Assembly: GCA_016287245.1 (NCBI GenBank)
Contig: JAEEWG010000021.1
Location: forward strand, 1 to 48,989
Source: Clostridia bacterium
GTDB lineage: Bacteria > Bacillota > Clostridia > Saccharofermentanales > Saccharofermentanaceae
Reading direction: 5' to 3'
DNA: 48,989 nucleotides
Every line of letters begins with the position of its first letter. Position 1 is the stretch's first letter. Both the position numbers and the translations under genes were made by a program. The notes beneath the pieces are model-generated. The model had not been told where the DNA came from and searched no databases. It worked only from the letters and a program-made list of their open reading frames with translations. Below, piece after piece: positions 1 through 9,163 of this stretch.

Positions 1-154
1 GAGAAGAATCTGCCTGATCAAGGATATCCCGGGACCTGAAATACTCGTAGTCATAAAAGACACTGCAATACGGGCATTCGTACTGCTTGCGGTCGTTATG
101 GACGACCAGCGTTCCGCCGCATCTGGTACATGTGTGGCTCTTGATCAGTGTCAT
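1..154 (-). CDS. small zinc-ribbon protein, partial (3' end outside window)
   Basis: Reading the minus strand from the ATG at 154 gives an open frame of 51 codons that continues past the window edge. It begins MTLIKSHTCTRCGG and has two Cys pairs, CTRC (about residues 9-12) and CPYC (about residues 29-32), as in a zinc ribbon. The start is supported by GGAGGAC nine bases upstream and by a good promoter at 218-246. The role is unknown; such short zinc-ribbon segments often head larger membrane or tetratricopeptide-type proteins in Clostridia, but the visible part cannot show that. Confidence 0.6.
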   Translation of the reverse strand, partial: MTLIKSHTCTRCGGTLVVHNDRKQYECPYCSVFYDYEYFRSRDILDQADSS

Positions 155-202
155 TTACCCAAAGTCCTCCGATATACCTTCGAAAACCCCAAAAACACGT
201 CT

Positions 203-246
203 AATGACTATAAAATGACTATACCGAAAAGATCGGGACATATCAA
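203..246 (-). promoter_or_regulatory. promoter of the zinc-ribbon gene with a 10-bp direct repeat
   Basis: On the minus strand TTGATA (241-246) and TATAGT (218-223) are separated by 17 bp, a good sigma-A type promoter. The plus-strand 10-mer AATGACTATA occurs at 203-212 and again at 214-223, a period of 11 bp, so the second copy overlaps the -10 box. The repeat may bind a regulator; this is inference. Confidence 0.5.
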
Positions 247-303
247 GAGATCCTGATCCCGTAAAAGGAAGTGCTATTTCCTGACGAGTTCCTAAATAAA
301 TAT

Positions 304-330
304 CGCGCGCGCGAAAAAATCTGCTATAAT
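304..330 (+). promoter_or_regulatory. leuS promoter (extended -10)
   Basis: TGcTATAAT at 322-330 is a consensus extended -10 element, about 40 bp before the leuS start codon. No -35 hexamer is visible at the expected place, which is instead occupied by a CGCGCGCGCG tract (304-313). No T-box stem or GGTGG antiterminator sequence is seen in the leader. Confidence 0.6.
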
Positions 331-369
331 GTTGTCTCGTAAGTTTCTATATAAAGAGAGGTACATTCG

Positions 370-2844
370 ATGGCTTATTCAACCGATGTTGATCGTAAAT
401 GGCAAAAGAAATGGGAAGACACCAAATTATATAAGTACGATCCGAACGGAAAGGGCGAGAAACTATACGTTCTCGAGATGTTCTCCTACCCGTCCGCGGC
501 GAACCTTCACCTCGGTCACTGGTACAACTACTCCCTGACCGACTCCTGGTCCCGCATGAAGCGCATGCAGGGATATAACGTATTCCATCCGATGGGATTC
601 GACTCTTTCGGTCTCCCGGCGGAGAACTACGCCATCAAGACAGGTATCCATCCGAAGGATTCCACTCTTCACAATATCGAGATCATGGAGCAGCAGCTCA
701 AGAACATGGGCGCTACCTATGACTGGGATTATGAGATCGCCACTTGCAAACCGGAATACTACAAGTGGAACCAGTGGATCTTCTTAAGACTTCTGGAAAA
801 GGGTCTGGCTTACAGAAAGAATGCACCGGTAAACTGGTGCCCGCAGTGTAATACCGTTCTTGCCAACGAGCAGGTCATCGACGGCGCATGTGAGCGCTGC
901 CACACCGAAGTTGAGCACAAGAACATGACACAGTGGTTCTTCAAGATCACCGCATATGCCCAGGAGCTTCTCGACTGCCTGCCGCAGCTCGACTGGCCGG
1001 AAAAGACCAAGAAGATCCAGACCAACTGGATCGGCAGATCCGAAGGTACACAGATCTCCTTCCTCTGTGAAAAGAACGGCGAGCGCTTAAAGGACGAAGA
1101 CGGCTCCGATCTGAAACTTTCCGTATTCACGACCCGTGCCGATACCCTGATGGGCGTCTCCTACGTCGTAGTTGCACCGGAGTCCCCGCTGTGCACACTT
1201 CTGACGACAGATGAGTGCAGAGAAAAAGTCGAAGAGTATCAGGCTTTCACCAAGAAGGCTTCCGATATCGACAGAATGTCCACCACACGTGAGAAGACCG
1301 GTGTCTTCACCGGATCTTACGCGATCCACCCGATCACCGGAAAGAAAGTTCCGATCTGGGCATCCGACTACGTAATCGCAACATACGGTACCGGTGTGGT
1401 CATGGCGGTTCCGGCTCACGATGAAAGAGACTTCGAATTTGCAAAGAAGTTCGATCTTCCGATCCAGAGAGTTATCGCTTCCAGCGCAGATGCCGAGGAC
1501 GAGCTCCCGTTCATCGAAAAAGGCGTTCTCGTCAACAGCGGTGAGTTCGATGGTCTGAACTTCAAGACGGCGATCGATGCGATCATCGAAAAACTTGCGC
1601 CTTCGGGCATGGCGGAAAGAAAGATCAACTACAGACTCCGTGACTGGCTGATCTCCCGTCAGCGTTACTGGGGCACACCGATCCCGGTCGTTCACTGCGA
1701 AAAGTGCGGTGTCGTTCCAGTACCGGACGATCAGCTCCCGGTACTTCTCCCCTACGACGTAGAATTCCGTCCGGACGGAGAATCTCCGCTGGCCAAGTGC
1801 GCAGAGTTCATGAACACCACCTGCCCGAAGTGCGGCGCTCCCGCCAAGCGTGATCCGGATACCATGGATACATTCGTTGATTCTTCCTGGTATCAGCTCC
1901 GTTACCCGGATAACAAGAACGATAAGGAACCTTTCAACAGAGAACTCATCGATAAGATGTGCCCTGTAGATAAGTACGTCGGTGGTCCGGAGCATGCTGC
2001 CATGCATCTTCTGTACACACGTTTCTTCTGTAAGGCACTCCGTGACATGGGTTACCTTGATTTCGACGAGCCGTTCACATCCCTCGTTCACCAGGGTATC
2101 ATCCTCGGACCTGACGGAAACAGAATGAGTAAGTCCAGAGGCAACACCGTTGCACCGGATCCGTATATCCAGAAGTACGGCTCTGACGTATTCAGAACCT
2201 ATCTTGCATTTGGTTTTGCTTACACAGACGGTGGTCCGTGGAGCGAAAGCGGACTTCAGGCCATCGTTAAGTTCACCGGCCGTATCGACCGTCTCGTGGA
2301 AGATGTTAAGGGCATCGCAAAGGGTCAGGCTCTGCCGACAGACCTCAGCGAAGAAGACAAGGCTCTTCTTTACAGCCTGAACTACACCATCAAGGCCGTT
2401 ACGACAGATACCGAAAGATTCCAGTTCAATACTTCCATCGCTCGTCTCATGGAGCTTCTGAACGCAATTGGCAAGTATCAGGGATCTGCCAATAAGAATG
2501 ATGCCCTCCTGAGATCTACCGTGGAGACATTCCTTCTTCTCTATGCTCCGTACGCTCCTCACTTTACTGAAGAGCTCTGGGAGAGAATGGGCAACGAGTA
2601 TTCTATCTTCAACCAGGCATGGCCTCTGTGCGATGAGAGCAAGCTCGTTAAGGATACCATCGAGATCGCGGTTCAGATCAACGGTCAAGTGAAGTTCAAG
2701 GTCAACATCGCTCCGGATGCATCTCAGGAGGATGTCGAGAAGATCGTTAAGGAAGACAGCCACCTCGAAGCTGCTCTTGCCGGAAGAAATATCGTGAAGT
2801 TCATCTACGTCAAAGGAAGACTTGCCAACATCGTTGCCAAGTAA
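370..2844 (+). CDS. leuS: leucyl-tRNA synthetase
   Basis: Charges tRNA-Leu with leucine in the cytoplasm (class Ia synthetase). The 824-residue product has the usual bacterial length. Signature motifs are visible: HLGH (residues 47-50, the HIGH motif) within a typical N-terminal Rossmann region, paired Cys motifs (CPQC, CERC) of the zinc-binding insert, a long CP1 editing region containing [15 protein letters not shown], a second CPKC zinc region, and RMSKS (585-589). The start ATG is preceded by AGAGAGGT at a spacing of 7. It is monocistronic, with its own promoter and a terminator just after the stop. Identification is near certain. Confidence 0.98.
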   Translation: MAYSTDVDRKWQKKWEDTKLYKYDPNGKGEKLYVLEMFSYPSAANLHLGHWYNYSLTDSWSRMKRMQGYNVFHPMGFDSFGLPAENYAIKTGIHPKDSTLHNIEIMEQQLKNMGATYDWDYEIATCKPEYYKWNQWIFLRLLEKGLAYRKNAPVNWCPQCNTVLANEQVIDGACERCHTEVEHKNMTQWFFKITAYAQELLDCLPQLDWPEKTKKIQTNWIGRSEGTQISFLCEKNGERLKDEDGSDLKLSVFTTRADTLMGVSYVVVAPESPLCTLLTTDECREKVEEYQAFTKKASDIDRMSTTREKTGVFTGSYAIHPITGKKVPIWASDYVIATYGTGVVMAVPAHDERDFEFAKKFDLPIQRVIASSADAEDELPFIEKGVLVNSGEFDGLNFKTAIDAIIEKLAPSGMAERKINYRLRDWLISRQRYWGTPIPVVHCEKCGVVPVPDDQLPVLLPYDVEFRPDGESPLAKCAEFMNTTCPKCGAPAKRDPDTMDTFVDSSWYQLRYPDNKNDKEPFNRELIDKMCPVDKYVGGPEHAAMHLLYTRFFCKALRDMGYLDFDEPFTSLVHQGIILGPDGNRMSKSRGNTVAPDPYIQKYGSDVFRTYLAFGFAYTDGGPWSESGLQAIVKFTGRIDRLVEDVKGIAKGQALPTDLSEEDKALLYSLNYTIKAVTTDTERFQFNTSIARLMELLNAIGKYQGSANKNDALLRSTVETFLLLYAPYAPHFTEELWERMGNEYSIFNQAWPLCDESKLVKDTIEIAVQINGQVKFKVNIAPDASQEDVEKIVKEDSHLEAALAGRNIVKFIYVKGRLANIVAK

Positions 2845-2870
2845 TTCTTTTTCGAACAATTACAAAACCA

Positions 2871-2904
2871 AAAGCGCCGTCTCAGAAATGAGACGGCGCT
2901 TTTT
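2871..2904. terminator. bidirectional rho-independent terminator
   Basis: A perfect 12-bp stem (2873-2884 with 2889-2900) with a GAAA tetraloop is followed by TTTTT on the plus strand and preceded by AAAACCAAAA, which gives a U-rich tail on the minus strand. It sits between the convergent leuS and ABC permease genes and probably serves both. Confidence 0.9.
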
Positions 2905-2928
2905 CGCGGTTTACTATGAATGATCTTT

Positions 2929-5280
2929 TTACTCTGCGATCAGCATCTGGTAAGGTTCGATTTTACGTACTCTTCTTGCCTGCAGCACTGCGAAGGCGAA
3001 GGAAAGAAGGATCATGGCGAAACCGACGATGACGATACCCGGGATCGGGATAGCGAAGGTACACTTCATGAGACCGAAGGAGATCATGATGAACTGCATA
3101 TACGGATTCGCGATGAAGTAAGACACTACAGAGAACAGGATGACCGACAGGATAATGGTCGGCATGAAGGAGGCTGCCGTCTGAAGGATCAGGGACTTCG
3201 ATGTGTAACCGATAGCCTTATAGATACCGTAGTCCTTTCTCTTGCTGAATACCAGAGAGCGGATCAGGAGGAACAATACCAGGAGGATCACCAGCGCGGA
3301 GATCAGACACATCGTCACGAGCATCAGGGTCGAGATTCCTTTGAAAGTGATCATAGATGCTTCGATGGACTTCACCATATTCATGCGGACTACCATTTTC
3401 TCACCGAACTTCTCTTCACAGGCATCCAGGATCGGATCGATCTGCTCATCGGTCTCAGTATCGAAGAGGAAACTCGTGGGCATCGATTCCAGATCGAGGA
3501 TATGTGCTGCTGCCGCTTCCGACATAATGGCTTCATGACCGTCGTTATTCAGGCTCTGAATGAATCCTGTGATCAGGTAGGTATACTCCCTGCCGCCCAG
3601 ATTGAGAGTGATCTCATCGCCGATCTTATACCCGTTCTGCTTGGCAAATTTACCGCTGACATTGACCTCGTTTTCGTGCTGGGCAAGTCTTCCCTTGTAG
3701 CAGACATCCTTATTGCTCTTTTGGGTCGGATCCTCATAGACCATCAGGTACAGAGAATCTTCCTGTCCGACATAGATCGAATCTTCACGGTATCTGCGGA
3801 TATTTTCGACGCCTTTCTGAGAGGAAAGGAATTCAAATCCTTCTTCCCAGGTATCCTTGTCAAAAGTGACAACACCATCACAGATTTCCGGGATCATCAG
3901 GCTGAGGTTCGGGTTTCTGTTAAAGTTCTCGAACATCAGAAGTGCAATGACACAAATGAATACCATAAATCCAGCAACAAAGAATGTGATAATGTTCTGT
4001 CTCTTATTGTGCAGCATCGTCTTCAGAGAGAGGCTGGCATCAAGTCCGAAAACGGACTTGTCGAGCTTAATGCGGTTGGCTTTGAAGTTATGGCTTTCCA
4101 CACCTTCACGAAGAGCAACGATGGGCTCGATCTTCTTGATCTTACGAAGTGAAAGAAGCGTGACCAGCACAGTAAGAAGTACGACGGTAGCAAAGGCTAC
4201 AATGGTTGCGATCAGACTGAAAGAAACACTATAAGGAACACCCATCTGCGCAATGACCAGAGAAGAGATCGTCGGAGCCAGCAGGTAAGAAACGGCGATA
4301 CCGATAACGGAAGCAATCAGAGCCAAAGTCAGGAACATCATCAGGACAGATCCCTTGATATTCCGACTGGTGTAGCCGATGGCCTTAAGCGCACCGATGG
4401 TCTTCATGTTCTCCTTGACATAGTTACTGATGCTGTTGACGATCATGAGAATGATGACTATGACGACAAGCATGGTAACCGCGAGAAAAGAACCCGCAAT
4501 GATCAGCGACATAAATGTACGGGAGCCGAGGTACATGGAGACCGGCTGCAGCGAAACATTTGCAAGAGGATCATCTGTCTTCAGCTGATTGAGGACGCGG
4601 ATGCGAAACTCCCCCATTTTGACGTCGTCCTGAAGTTCAAACACGACGAAAGAAGATTCACCGGCAACGCCGATCTTGGAGAGCATTTTCTCATACACTT
4701 CATCAGAGACACAGATCTCATAAAGACCGCTGTTATTGCATCCGCCATATACGGTGTTGAGAAATCCTTTAACTTTCAGGTCATAGTTTTCACCGGAGAT
4801 AGAGATGTGATAGTCATCTCCTACGTGCATCCCGCCCGAGGTCTTAAACTGATACGGAAGGTAGATATAATCCCCGTTGATGGAAGCATCTTCTTCGGCG
4901 ATCTCTGTACGCGCCATTGTCTTTTCCATCATGGATCCCATCCGGCAGACCTTTACGGAATTATCCATCTCGGAAGATCCGAACGGCAGGGATAAAAGAG
5001 GATAATACAGTGCTTTTTCCAGCTCGTATTTTTCTGCGCCCAGAAGGAGATCTGAAAGATAAGCATCATCAACTTTGAGAGTTTCACTTGAGACGTACAT
5101 CATTCCGTCTCCGCCATCGAGACGCTCCGCTTCTTTTGCTGCGGTCGGATAGGTATCGGTAAAGAGGATCATGGCCAGAGAAAGAAGCATCGAGGCCAGG
5201 AGCATCAGACAGAAGATACCGATAGAACTTCCCTTATTCTTACGAAAGTGGGATTTCGCGAGCATTTTTTCTTTTGTCAT
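2929..5280 (-). CDS. ABC exporter permease, FtsX/MacB-like, two FtsX domains
   Basis: Membrane subunit partnered with the ATPase encoded immediately upstream (2-bp gap). About 783 residues with eight predicted membrane segments: one near residues 20-45, an extracytoplasmic domain of about 220 residues, four segments at roughly 260-450, a second outside domain of about 200 residues, and three segments at the C-terminus. The cytoplasmic stretches KTIGALKAIGYTSRNIKGS and YGIYKAIGYTSKS are the typical FtsX-domain coupling motifs, one per repeat. I prefer the ATG at 5280, with GGGGTGG as ribosome binding site, over a GTG at 5289 that would overlap the ATPase gene. Such transporters next to two-component systems often handle antimicrobial peptides or envelope lipids; the substrate here is not known. 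Confidence 0.9.
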   Translation of the reverse strand: MTKEKMLAKSHFRKNKGSSIGIFCLMLLASMLLSLAMILFTDTYPTAAKEAERLDGGDGMMYVSSETLKVDDAYLSDLLLGAEKYELEKALYYPLLSLPFGSSEMDNSVKVCRMGSMMEKTMARTEIAEEDASINGDYIYLPYQFKTSGGMHVGDDYHISISGENYDLKVKGFLNTVYGGCNNSGLYEICVSDEVYEKMLSKIGVAGESSFVVFELQDDVKMGEFRIRVLNQLKTDDPLANVSLQPVSMYLGSRTFMSLIIAGSFLAVTMLVVIVIILMIVNSISNYVKENMKTIGALKAIGYTSRNIKGSVLMMFLTLALIASVIGIAVSYLLAPTISSLVIAQMGVPYSVSFSLIATIVAFATVVLLTVLVTLLSLRKIKKIEPIVALREGVESHNFKANRIKLDKSVFGLDASLSLKTMLHNKRQNIITFFVAGFMVFICVIALLMFENFNRNPNLSLMIPEICDGVVTFDKDTWEEGFEFLSSQKGVENIRRYREDSIYVGQEDSLYLMVYEDPTQKSNKDVCYKGRLAQHENEVNVSGKFAKQNGYKIGDEITLNLGGREYTYLITGFIQSLNNDGHEAIMSEAAAAHILDLESMPTSFLFDTETDEQIDPILDACEEKFGEKMVVRMNMVKSIEASMITFKGISTLMLVTMCLISALVILLVLFLLIRSLVFSKRKDYGIYKAIGYTSKSLILQTAASFMPTIILSVILFSVVSYFIANPYMQFIMISFGLMKCTFAIPIPGIVIVGFAMILLSFAFAVLQARRVRKIEPYQMLIAE

Positions 5281-5282
5281 GG

Positions 5283-6038
5283 TTACCACCCCATTCCGCC
5301 TAAGAAGTCACGAAGCTTCAGGTGACGCTCCTTGTCGCCGGAAACATACTTTCCGAGGTCACATTCACCTGCGATCTCACCGTCTTTGACGTAGAGGATA
5401 CGGTTGCCGCGGCGTGCGGATGTGATATCGTGGGTAACCATTACGATGGACTGTCCATTATCATTCGCTTTTGTAAGAACGTCGAGGACATCCTTTCCGG
5501 TTGTCGAGTTCAAGGCCCCTGTCGGCTCATCCGCGAACACGAGCTTCGGCTCATTGATCAGAGCTCTTGCGATGCCGACACGCTGGGCTTCTCCACCAGA
5601 AAGCTGTGTCGGGAACTTGTTCCAGAGATTCTCATCGATATCAACAGACTTCAAAACTTCTCTTGCCTTCGCGCCTGCCGTCTTCTTATTCTTCTCGATA
5701 AGAAGAGCCGCGGCCAGAACGTTATCGAGAACGCTCATGGAATCTACAAGGTAAGTCTGCTGGAAAACGAATCCGCAGTTTTTTCTTCTGAAGACTGCGA
5801 GGTCATCCGGTGTTCCTTTCGTGATGTTCTTTCCTGCGAAAGTCACCTCACCGAGTGTCGGCTTGTCCATGCCGGACAAGGCATAAAGAAGAGTGGATTT
5901 ACCGGCGCCAGATGCACCCATGATCACGGTAAAATCACCTTCATAAATAGAAAGATCGATGTTTCGGAGCACGTGCTGCTGCACACCGCCGTTAGAAAAA
6001 GTTTTGCAAAGTTTTTGTGTTTTAATAATTTCGTTCAT
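5283..6038 (-). CDS. ABC exporter ATP-binding protein (LolD/MacB type)
   Basis: ATPase of the exporter whose permease follows directly. Walker A GASGAGKST, Q-loop VFQQ, signature LSGGEAQR, Walker B LVFADEPTGAL and the switch His in MVTHD are all present, in the arrangement of the LolD/MacB subfamily that works with FtsX-type permeases. I chose the ATG at 6038 (product begins MNEIIKTQKL, 251 residues) because AAGGAGG lies at 6048-6054; the upstream in-frame ATG at 6077 has no such site and would add 13 basic residues not expected in the family. Promoter and operator-like repeats lie directly upstream. Confidence 0.95.
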   Translation of the reverse strand: MNEIIKTQKLCKTFSNGGVQQHVLRNIDLSIYEGDFTVIMGASGAGKSTLLYALSGMDKPTLGEVTFAGKNITKGTPDDLAVFRRKNCGFVFQQTYLVDSMSVLDNVLAAALLIEKNKKTAGAKAREVLKSVDIDENLWNKFPTQLSGGEAQRVGIARALINEPKLVFADEPTGALNSTTGKDVLDVLTKANDNGQSIVMVTHDITSARRGNRILYVKDGEIAGECDLGKYVSGDKERHLKLRDFLGGMGW

Positions 6039-6062
6039 AGCTTTCCGCCTCCTTATGGCACT

Positions 6063-6116
6063 ATCATACTTTTTCAAGTCTTAAGTGCCTTTAAGGAACT
6101 CTTAAATCTTTCTTAA
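6063..6116 (-). promoter_or_regulatory. candidate response-regulator operator and promoter of the ABC exporter
   Basis: Four TTAA-centred repeats start at 6081, 6091, 6102 and 6113 (mostly CTTAAG/CTTAAA), spaced 10, 11 and 11 bp, so all face one side of the helix. A -10-like TATGAT (minus strand, 6063-6068) follows, with no good -35, so the repeats cover the -35 position. OmpR/PhoB-family regulators typically bind direct repeats at 11-bp spacing and activate such promoters. The linked regulator at 9160-9855 is the obvious candidate; binding itself is inference. Confidence 0.5.
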
Positions 6117-6157
6117 TTCCAAAAAACAGAATAACAGAAAGCCGTGAAATCGAAAAC

Positions 6158-7816
6158 TCAGCCGCCCACTTGGATGGTATCAAACACATCATATACTGAG
6201 ACGCCATTGACCGAATTATCGTTTGCATCATACGAGAATCTATAGGTTTTGTTCTCACTTTCATCAAGATTCACATCTGAAAGGATAAGTTCTTTTGTCG
6301 TCGAGTCATAACCAATCACACAGACCGCGGTCCCCTTCTCAAGTGTACACTTATTCCAAGTTCCGCCATCGTTTTGAATCTTGGATTCCACATTTGTTTT
6401 CAGATAATACGGACCGTAAGCCCAGTGGAACAGCATATCCTGCGGATCCGCTTTGATCGGCTCGCCGGTAAATGAATAATAGACGCGTGAATCTGTTATA
6501 CCCCATGAACTGCCAGAGTAGTGCTGATCTACCGATTCAAGCTTCATAATTTCCGGGTGATAATCAAAGACCCAATCCGCCAAACAACCTTCGGTCACAT
6601 AATCGACCGTCCAGTCGTCGTTGATACGATAGATGACTTCACACCTGTCATCGGAACCACACAGGACTCCGAAATCCATGTAAAATCCGGTGGAGGTATG
6701 TGCTAGGTAGATATGGTAACCGGAATTTGATTGAACATCCGTCTTCACTCCCCTGATATCGACATAACTACCATTGGAGCCTTCACCCATACTGATCGTC
6801 TCGACTTTTCCATCGCCATTAATATCCCAGGATATCGTTCCAGATTCATCTTCAGAGATAATATAAGAATCCGGAACATTGAAAAAATAGCCCATGTTGA
6901 AACATTCCGGACAATTCACGGCAGAAACAAAATACCCATTAAAATATATTCCGTCATAATTGATTTGGAAATCGATAGTCCCGTCATTGATCATCGCAAA
7001 TGTCTCATTCAGACGTTGCAGATCATATTCCGATACATAATCTTCAGAATAGATGAAAGATTCCAAATAGTTGTAGAGTGCGTCTTTATCCTTAACAACA
7101 TCATCAAAAGAAATGATCTTTCCGGTTTTACTTTCAATGTTATAGTACTTCTCCGAGGAATTGTACGAATAATCAACATTTTCCCAACTACTAAACATAA
7201 AAGAAACGATTTGGTCGTCTGCACGTTTTATGTATATCGCATCGTCAAAAAGCGCTATCAACGATTCTCCTGCTGAAGGAAATGATTCCTTCAGTTCTGA
7301 AACCTTCTGAGCATAAAGCTTCTCATAACGCTCGCCTTCACTCGCAACGATCCCATCCAGAGTCTTTTGAAGTTCTTCAAAACCTTTATCATTCACAATG
7401 CATTTCAGATACTCACAGGAGATACGAACAATCTCATCATCTGTTCCCGGATCTTTTGCAGAGAAATTGTGGGAAACAGGATCAAGAGATATATCCAGGT
7501 TCTTATGTGACGCATCGATCGAGATCGAGTCCAGCGGAGTCGGCTTCCAGTTCGGATCACCTTTTCTTGTCGGTTTGCTCGTCTCTTCTGTTGTCTCTTC
7601 CGTCATCTCGATCGTGGTTTCTTCCGATGACGAAGCAGGCGTCTCTTCCGTCGGTTCATCAATGGATTCTATCTTCGATGTCTCATGATTTTTCGATTCC
7701 GTGGTCTCCGTCTTTTTGGTTTCCACTAACGTTTCCGTGGTCTCGGCTTTCTTTGCACATGCCGAAGAAGACAGAAGAAATGCGCTCATGAGAATAACTG
7801 CAACTATCTTTTTCAT
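6158..7816 (-). CDS. secreted lipoprotein with Thr/Glu-rich linker, DUF3298-like
   Basis: The product starts MKKIVAVILMSAFLLSSSAC, a lipoprotein signal with Cys at residue 20, followed by a Thr/Ser/Glu-rich low-complexity linker to about residue 85. The folded part holds YYNIESKTGKIISFDDVV, resembling the DUF3298 domain found in RsiV-like proteins, then DINGDGKVETI, a calcium-loop-like motif. Start chosen at 7816 because GGAGG precedes it; the longer frame to 7858 would disrupt the signal peptide. It lies between the histidine kinase and the ABC exporter on the same strand, so it may be a surface sensor or accessory subunit of that system. The function is not established. Confidence 0.75.
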   Translation of the reverse strand: MKKIVAVILMSAFLLSSSACAKKAETTETLVETKKTETTESKNHETSKIESIDEPTEETPASSSEETTIEMTEETTEETSKPTRKGDPNWKPTPLDSISIDASHKNLDISLDPVSHNFSAKDPGTDDEIVRISCEYLKCIVNDKGFEELQKTLDGIVASEGERYEKLYAQKVSELKESFPSAGESLIALFDDAIYIKRADDQIVSFMFSSWENVDYSYNSSEKYYNIESKTGKIISFDDVVKDKDALYNYLESFIYSEDYVSEYDLQRLNETFAMINDGTIDFQINYDGIYFNGYFVSAVNCPECFNMGYFFNVPDSYIISEDESGTISWDINGDGKVETISMGEGSNGSYVDIRGVKTDVQSNSGYHIYLAHTSTGFYMDFGVLCGSDDRCEVIYRINDDWTVDYVTEGCLADWVFDYHPEIMKLESVDQHYSGSSWGITDSRVYYSFTGEPIKADPQDMLFHWAYGPYYLKTNVESKIQNDGGTWNKCTLEKGTAVCVIGYDSTTKELILSDVNLDESENKTYRFSYDANDNSVNGVSVYDVFDTIQVGG

Positions 7817-7906
7817 ACCAACCTCCAAATGTTTCCCGGTCATATAGTTTCGGTCCATTTGTAAGTTAGACTCTTTAAGTCGCTTCTTTTTTTCTAAAAG
7901 AACAAA

Positions 7907-9163
7907 TTATACTGTTCGGATCAGAAAGAGGACACGAAGGCCCGGATCTTCGTTCGTGATCAGGATATCGCCGTCCATCTCTTTTAGGAAGTAAGATGTC
8001 AGGTATAATCCGATTCCGGCGCCGTCTTTTCCTTCACTGTTGGCACCGCGCTTATACTTCTCTTTCAGTACGGCGACTTCCTCATCGGTGACGCCCGGAC
8101 CGAAGTCACGAACGGCAACCTTGAGGTATTCACCTTCGATCTTGGCCTCGACCTTGATTTCCGTATCCGCGTACTTATAGGAATTGATAAAGACATTGTC
8201 GAAGGCCTGCTGCAGACGAAGCTTATCGGTAAAGACCGTGCACTCCGGGATCGTAAATCCTCCTGCGCGGCCTTGGAAGTCCGCATGCAGGATCGCTTCA
8301 CGAACCGTGGTTGAGTCGTTTTCTCTGGGGCTGACCTTGATCTCCGACGCGTCTTTCACGCTCTCGACAAAGAGATTATCGACCAGGACGGTAAGTTCAT
8401 CTGCCTTGAAGTTGATGAGGTTAAAACGCTCTTTTACCTTCTCATCTTTAGCGAGTTCATAGCCGAATTCGGACGCGGACTTGATGGAGGCGACCGGTGT
8501 CTTGATGTCGTGGGAAAGCTGCGCGACCATGTCTTTTTTCGCGTCATAGGCAGCCTTTTCCGCGGCACGGGATTTCTTCAGTTCCGTGCGCATCAAGTCG
8601 AATGCTTCGGTGAAACTTCCGAAGGTGTTTCCCTTATCCATCTCAAGCGGGATATCGAGATCTCCGCCGGCGACACGGTTGGCAAAATCAGAAAGCTCGT
8701 CAAACGGCTTCACGATGGTCTTTCGAAGATACAGCATGTACGAGATAACGAGAACCGCCTGAATGATCGAACTGCAAAGAACGGTCACGGCGATCGCCTG
8801 CTGCCACTTTCCGATCCTCTCTCGCGTCGCATTATGGAAAAGCACTTTTCCCGCGACAGAACCGTCCACGGTGAGGTCCAGGATCGTGTCGTTATTTCTT
8901 ACCGCTTCGTTCACGGAAGTGGAGATGCCATCTTCAGTGGCGAAAAGGAGTTTGCCGTCATTATCGATCACGGAATAGGACAAGTCGGCGGGGTACTTTT
9001 CCGGTTCGCCGAAATTCTCCTCGATCGTCTTCAAAACGTCATTTACGGCAACGGTATCCTGATCGATCTCGCGGGATCTCTGAAGAAAGAACAGGCTGAC
9101 GGAGCCTTCGATAAGGAACGTAAGAACGATCAGGAGAATAAAGATCTTCTTCCCTTTTCTCAT
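7907..9163 (-). CDS. sensor histidine kinase
   Basis: Membrane sensor of a two-component pair. Order of parts in 418 residues: TM1 (about 7-27), an extracytoplasmic region of about 95 residues, TM2 (about 122-146), HAMP (about 147-200), the H-box AQLSHDIKTP with phospho-acceptor His218, and an HATPase domain with DFGPGV and GAGIGLYL ATP-lid motifs. The start overlaps the regulator stop by 4 bp (ATGA), showing translational coupling. The small outer domain and the linked exporter suggest it senses an envelope signal, perhaps with the lipoprotein; this is inference. Confidence 0.93.
   Translation of the reverse strand: MRKGKKIFILLIVLTFLIEGSVSLFFLQRSREIDQDTVAVNDVLKTIEENFGEPEKYPADLSYSVIDNDGKLLFATEDGISTSVNEAVRNNDTILDLTVDGSVAGKVLFHNATRERIGKWQQAIAVTVLCSSIIQAVLVISYMLYLRKTIVKPFDELSDFANRVAGGDLDIPLEMDKGNTFGSFTEAFDLMRTELKKSRAAEKAAYDAKKDMVAQLSHDIKTPVASIKSASEFGYELAKDEKVKERFNLINFKADELTVLVDNLFVESVKDASEIKVSPRENDSTTVREAILHADFQGRAGGFTIPECTVFTDKLRLQQAFDNVFINSYKYADTEIKVEAKIEGEYLKVAVRDFGPGVTDEEVAVLKEKYKRGANSEGKDGAGIGLYLTSYFLKEMDGDILITNEDPGLRVLFLIRTV

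Noticed and set aside
155..369. T-box leader in front of leuS
   Set aside because: No AGGGUGGNACCGCG-type antiterminator, specifier stem or terminator is found in the 215-bp gap.
1087..2859. 590-codon minus-strand frame across leuS
   Set aside because: It is the antisense shadow of leuS, which has a full set of synthetase motifs; the antisense translation has no recognisable domain.
2920..4152. 410-codon plus-strand frame across the ABC permease gene
   Set aside because: Antisense to a clear FtsX-type permease; the product is a His/Asp/Arg-rich string with no domain or RBS.
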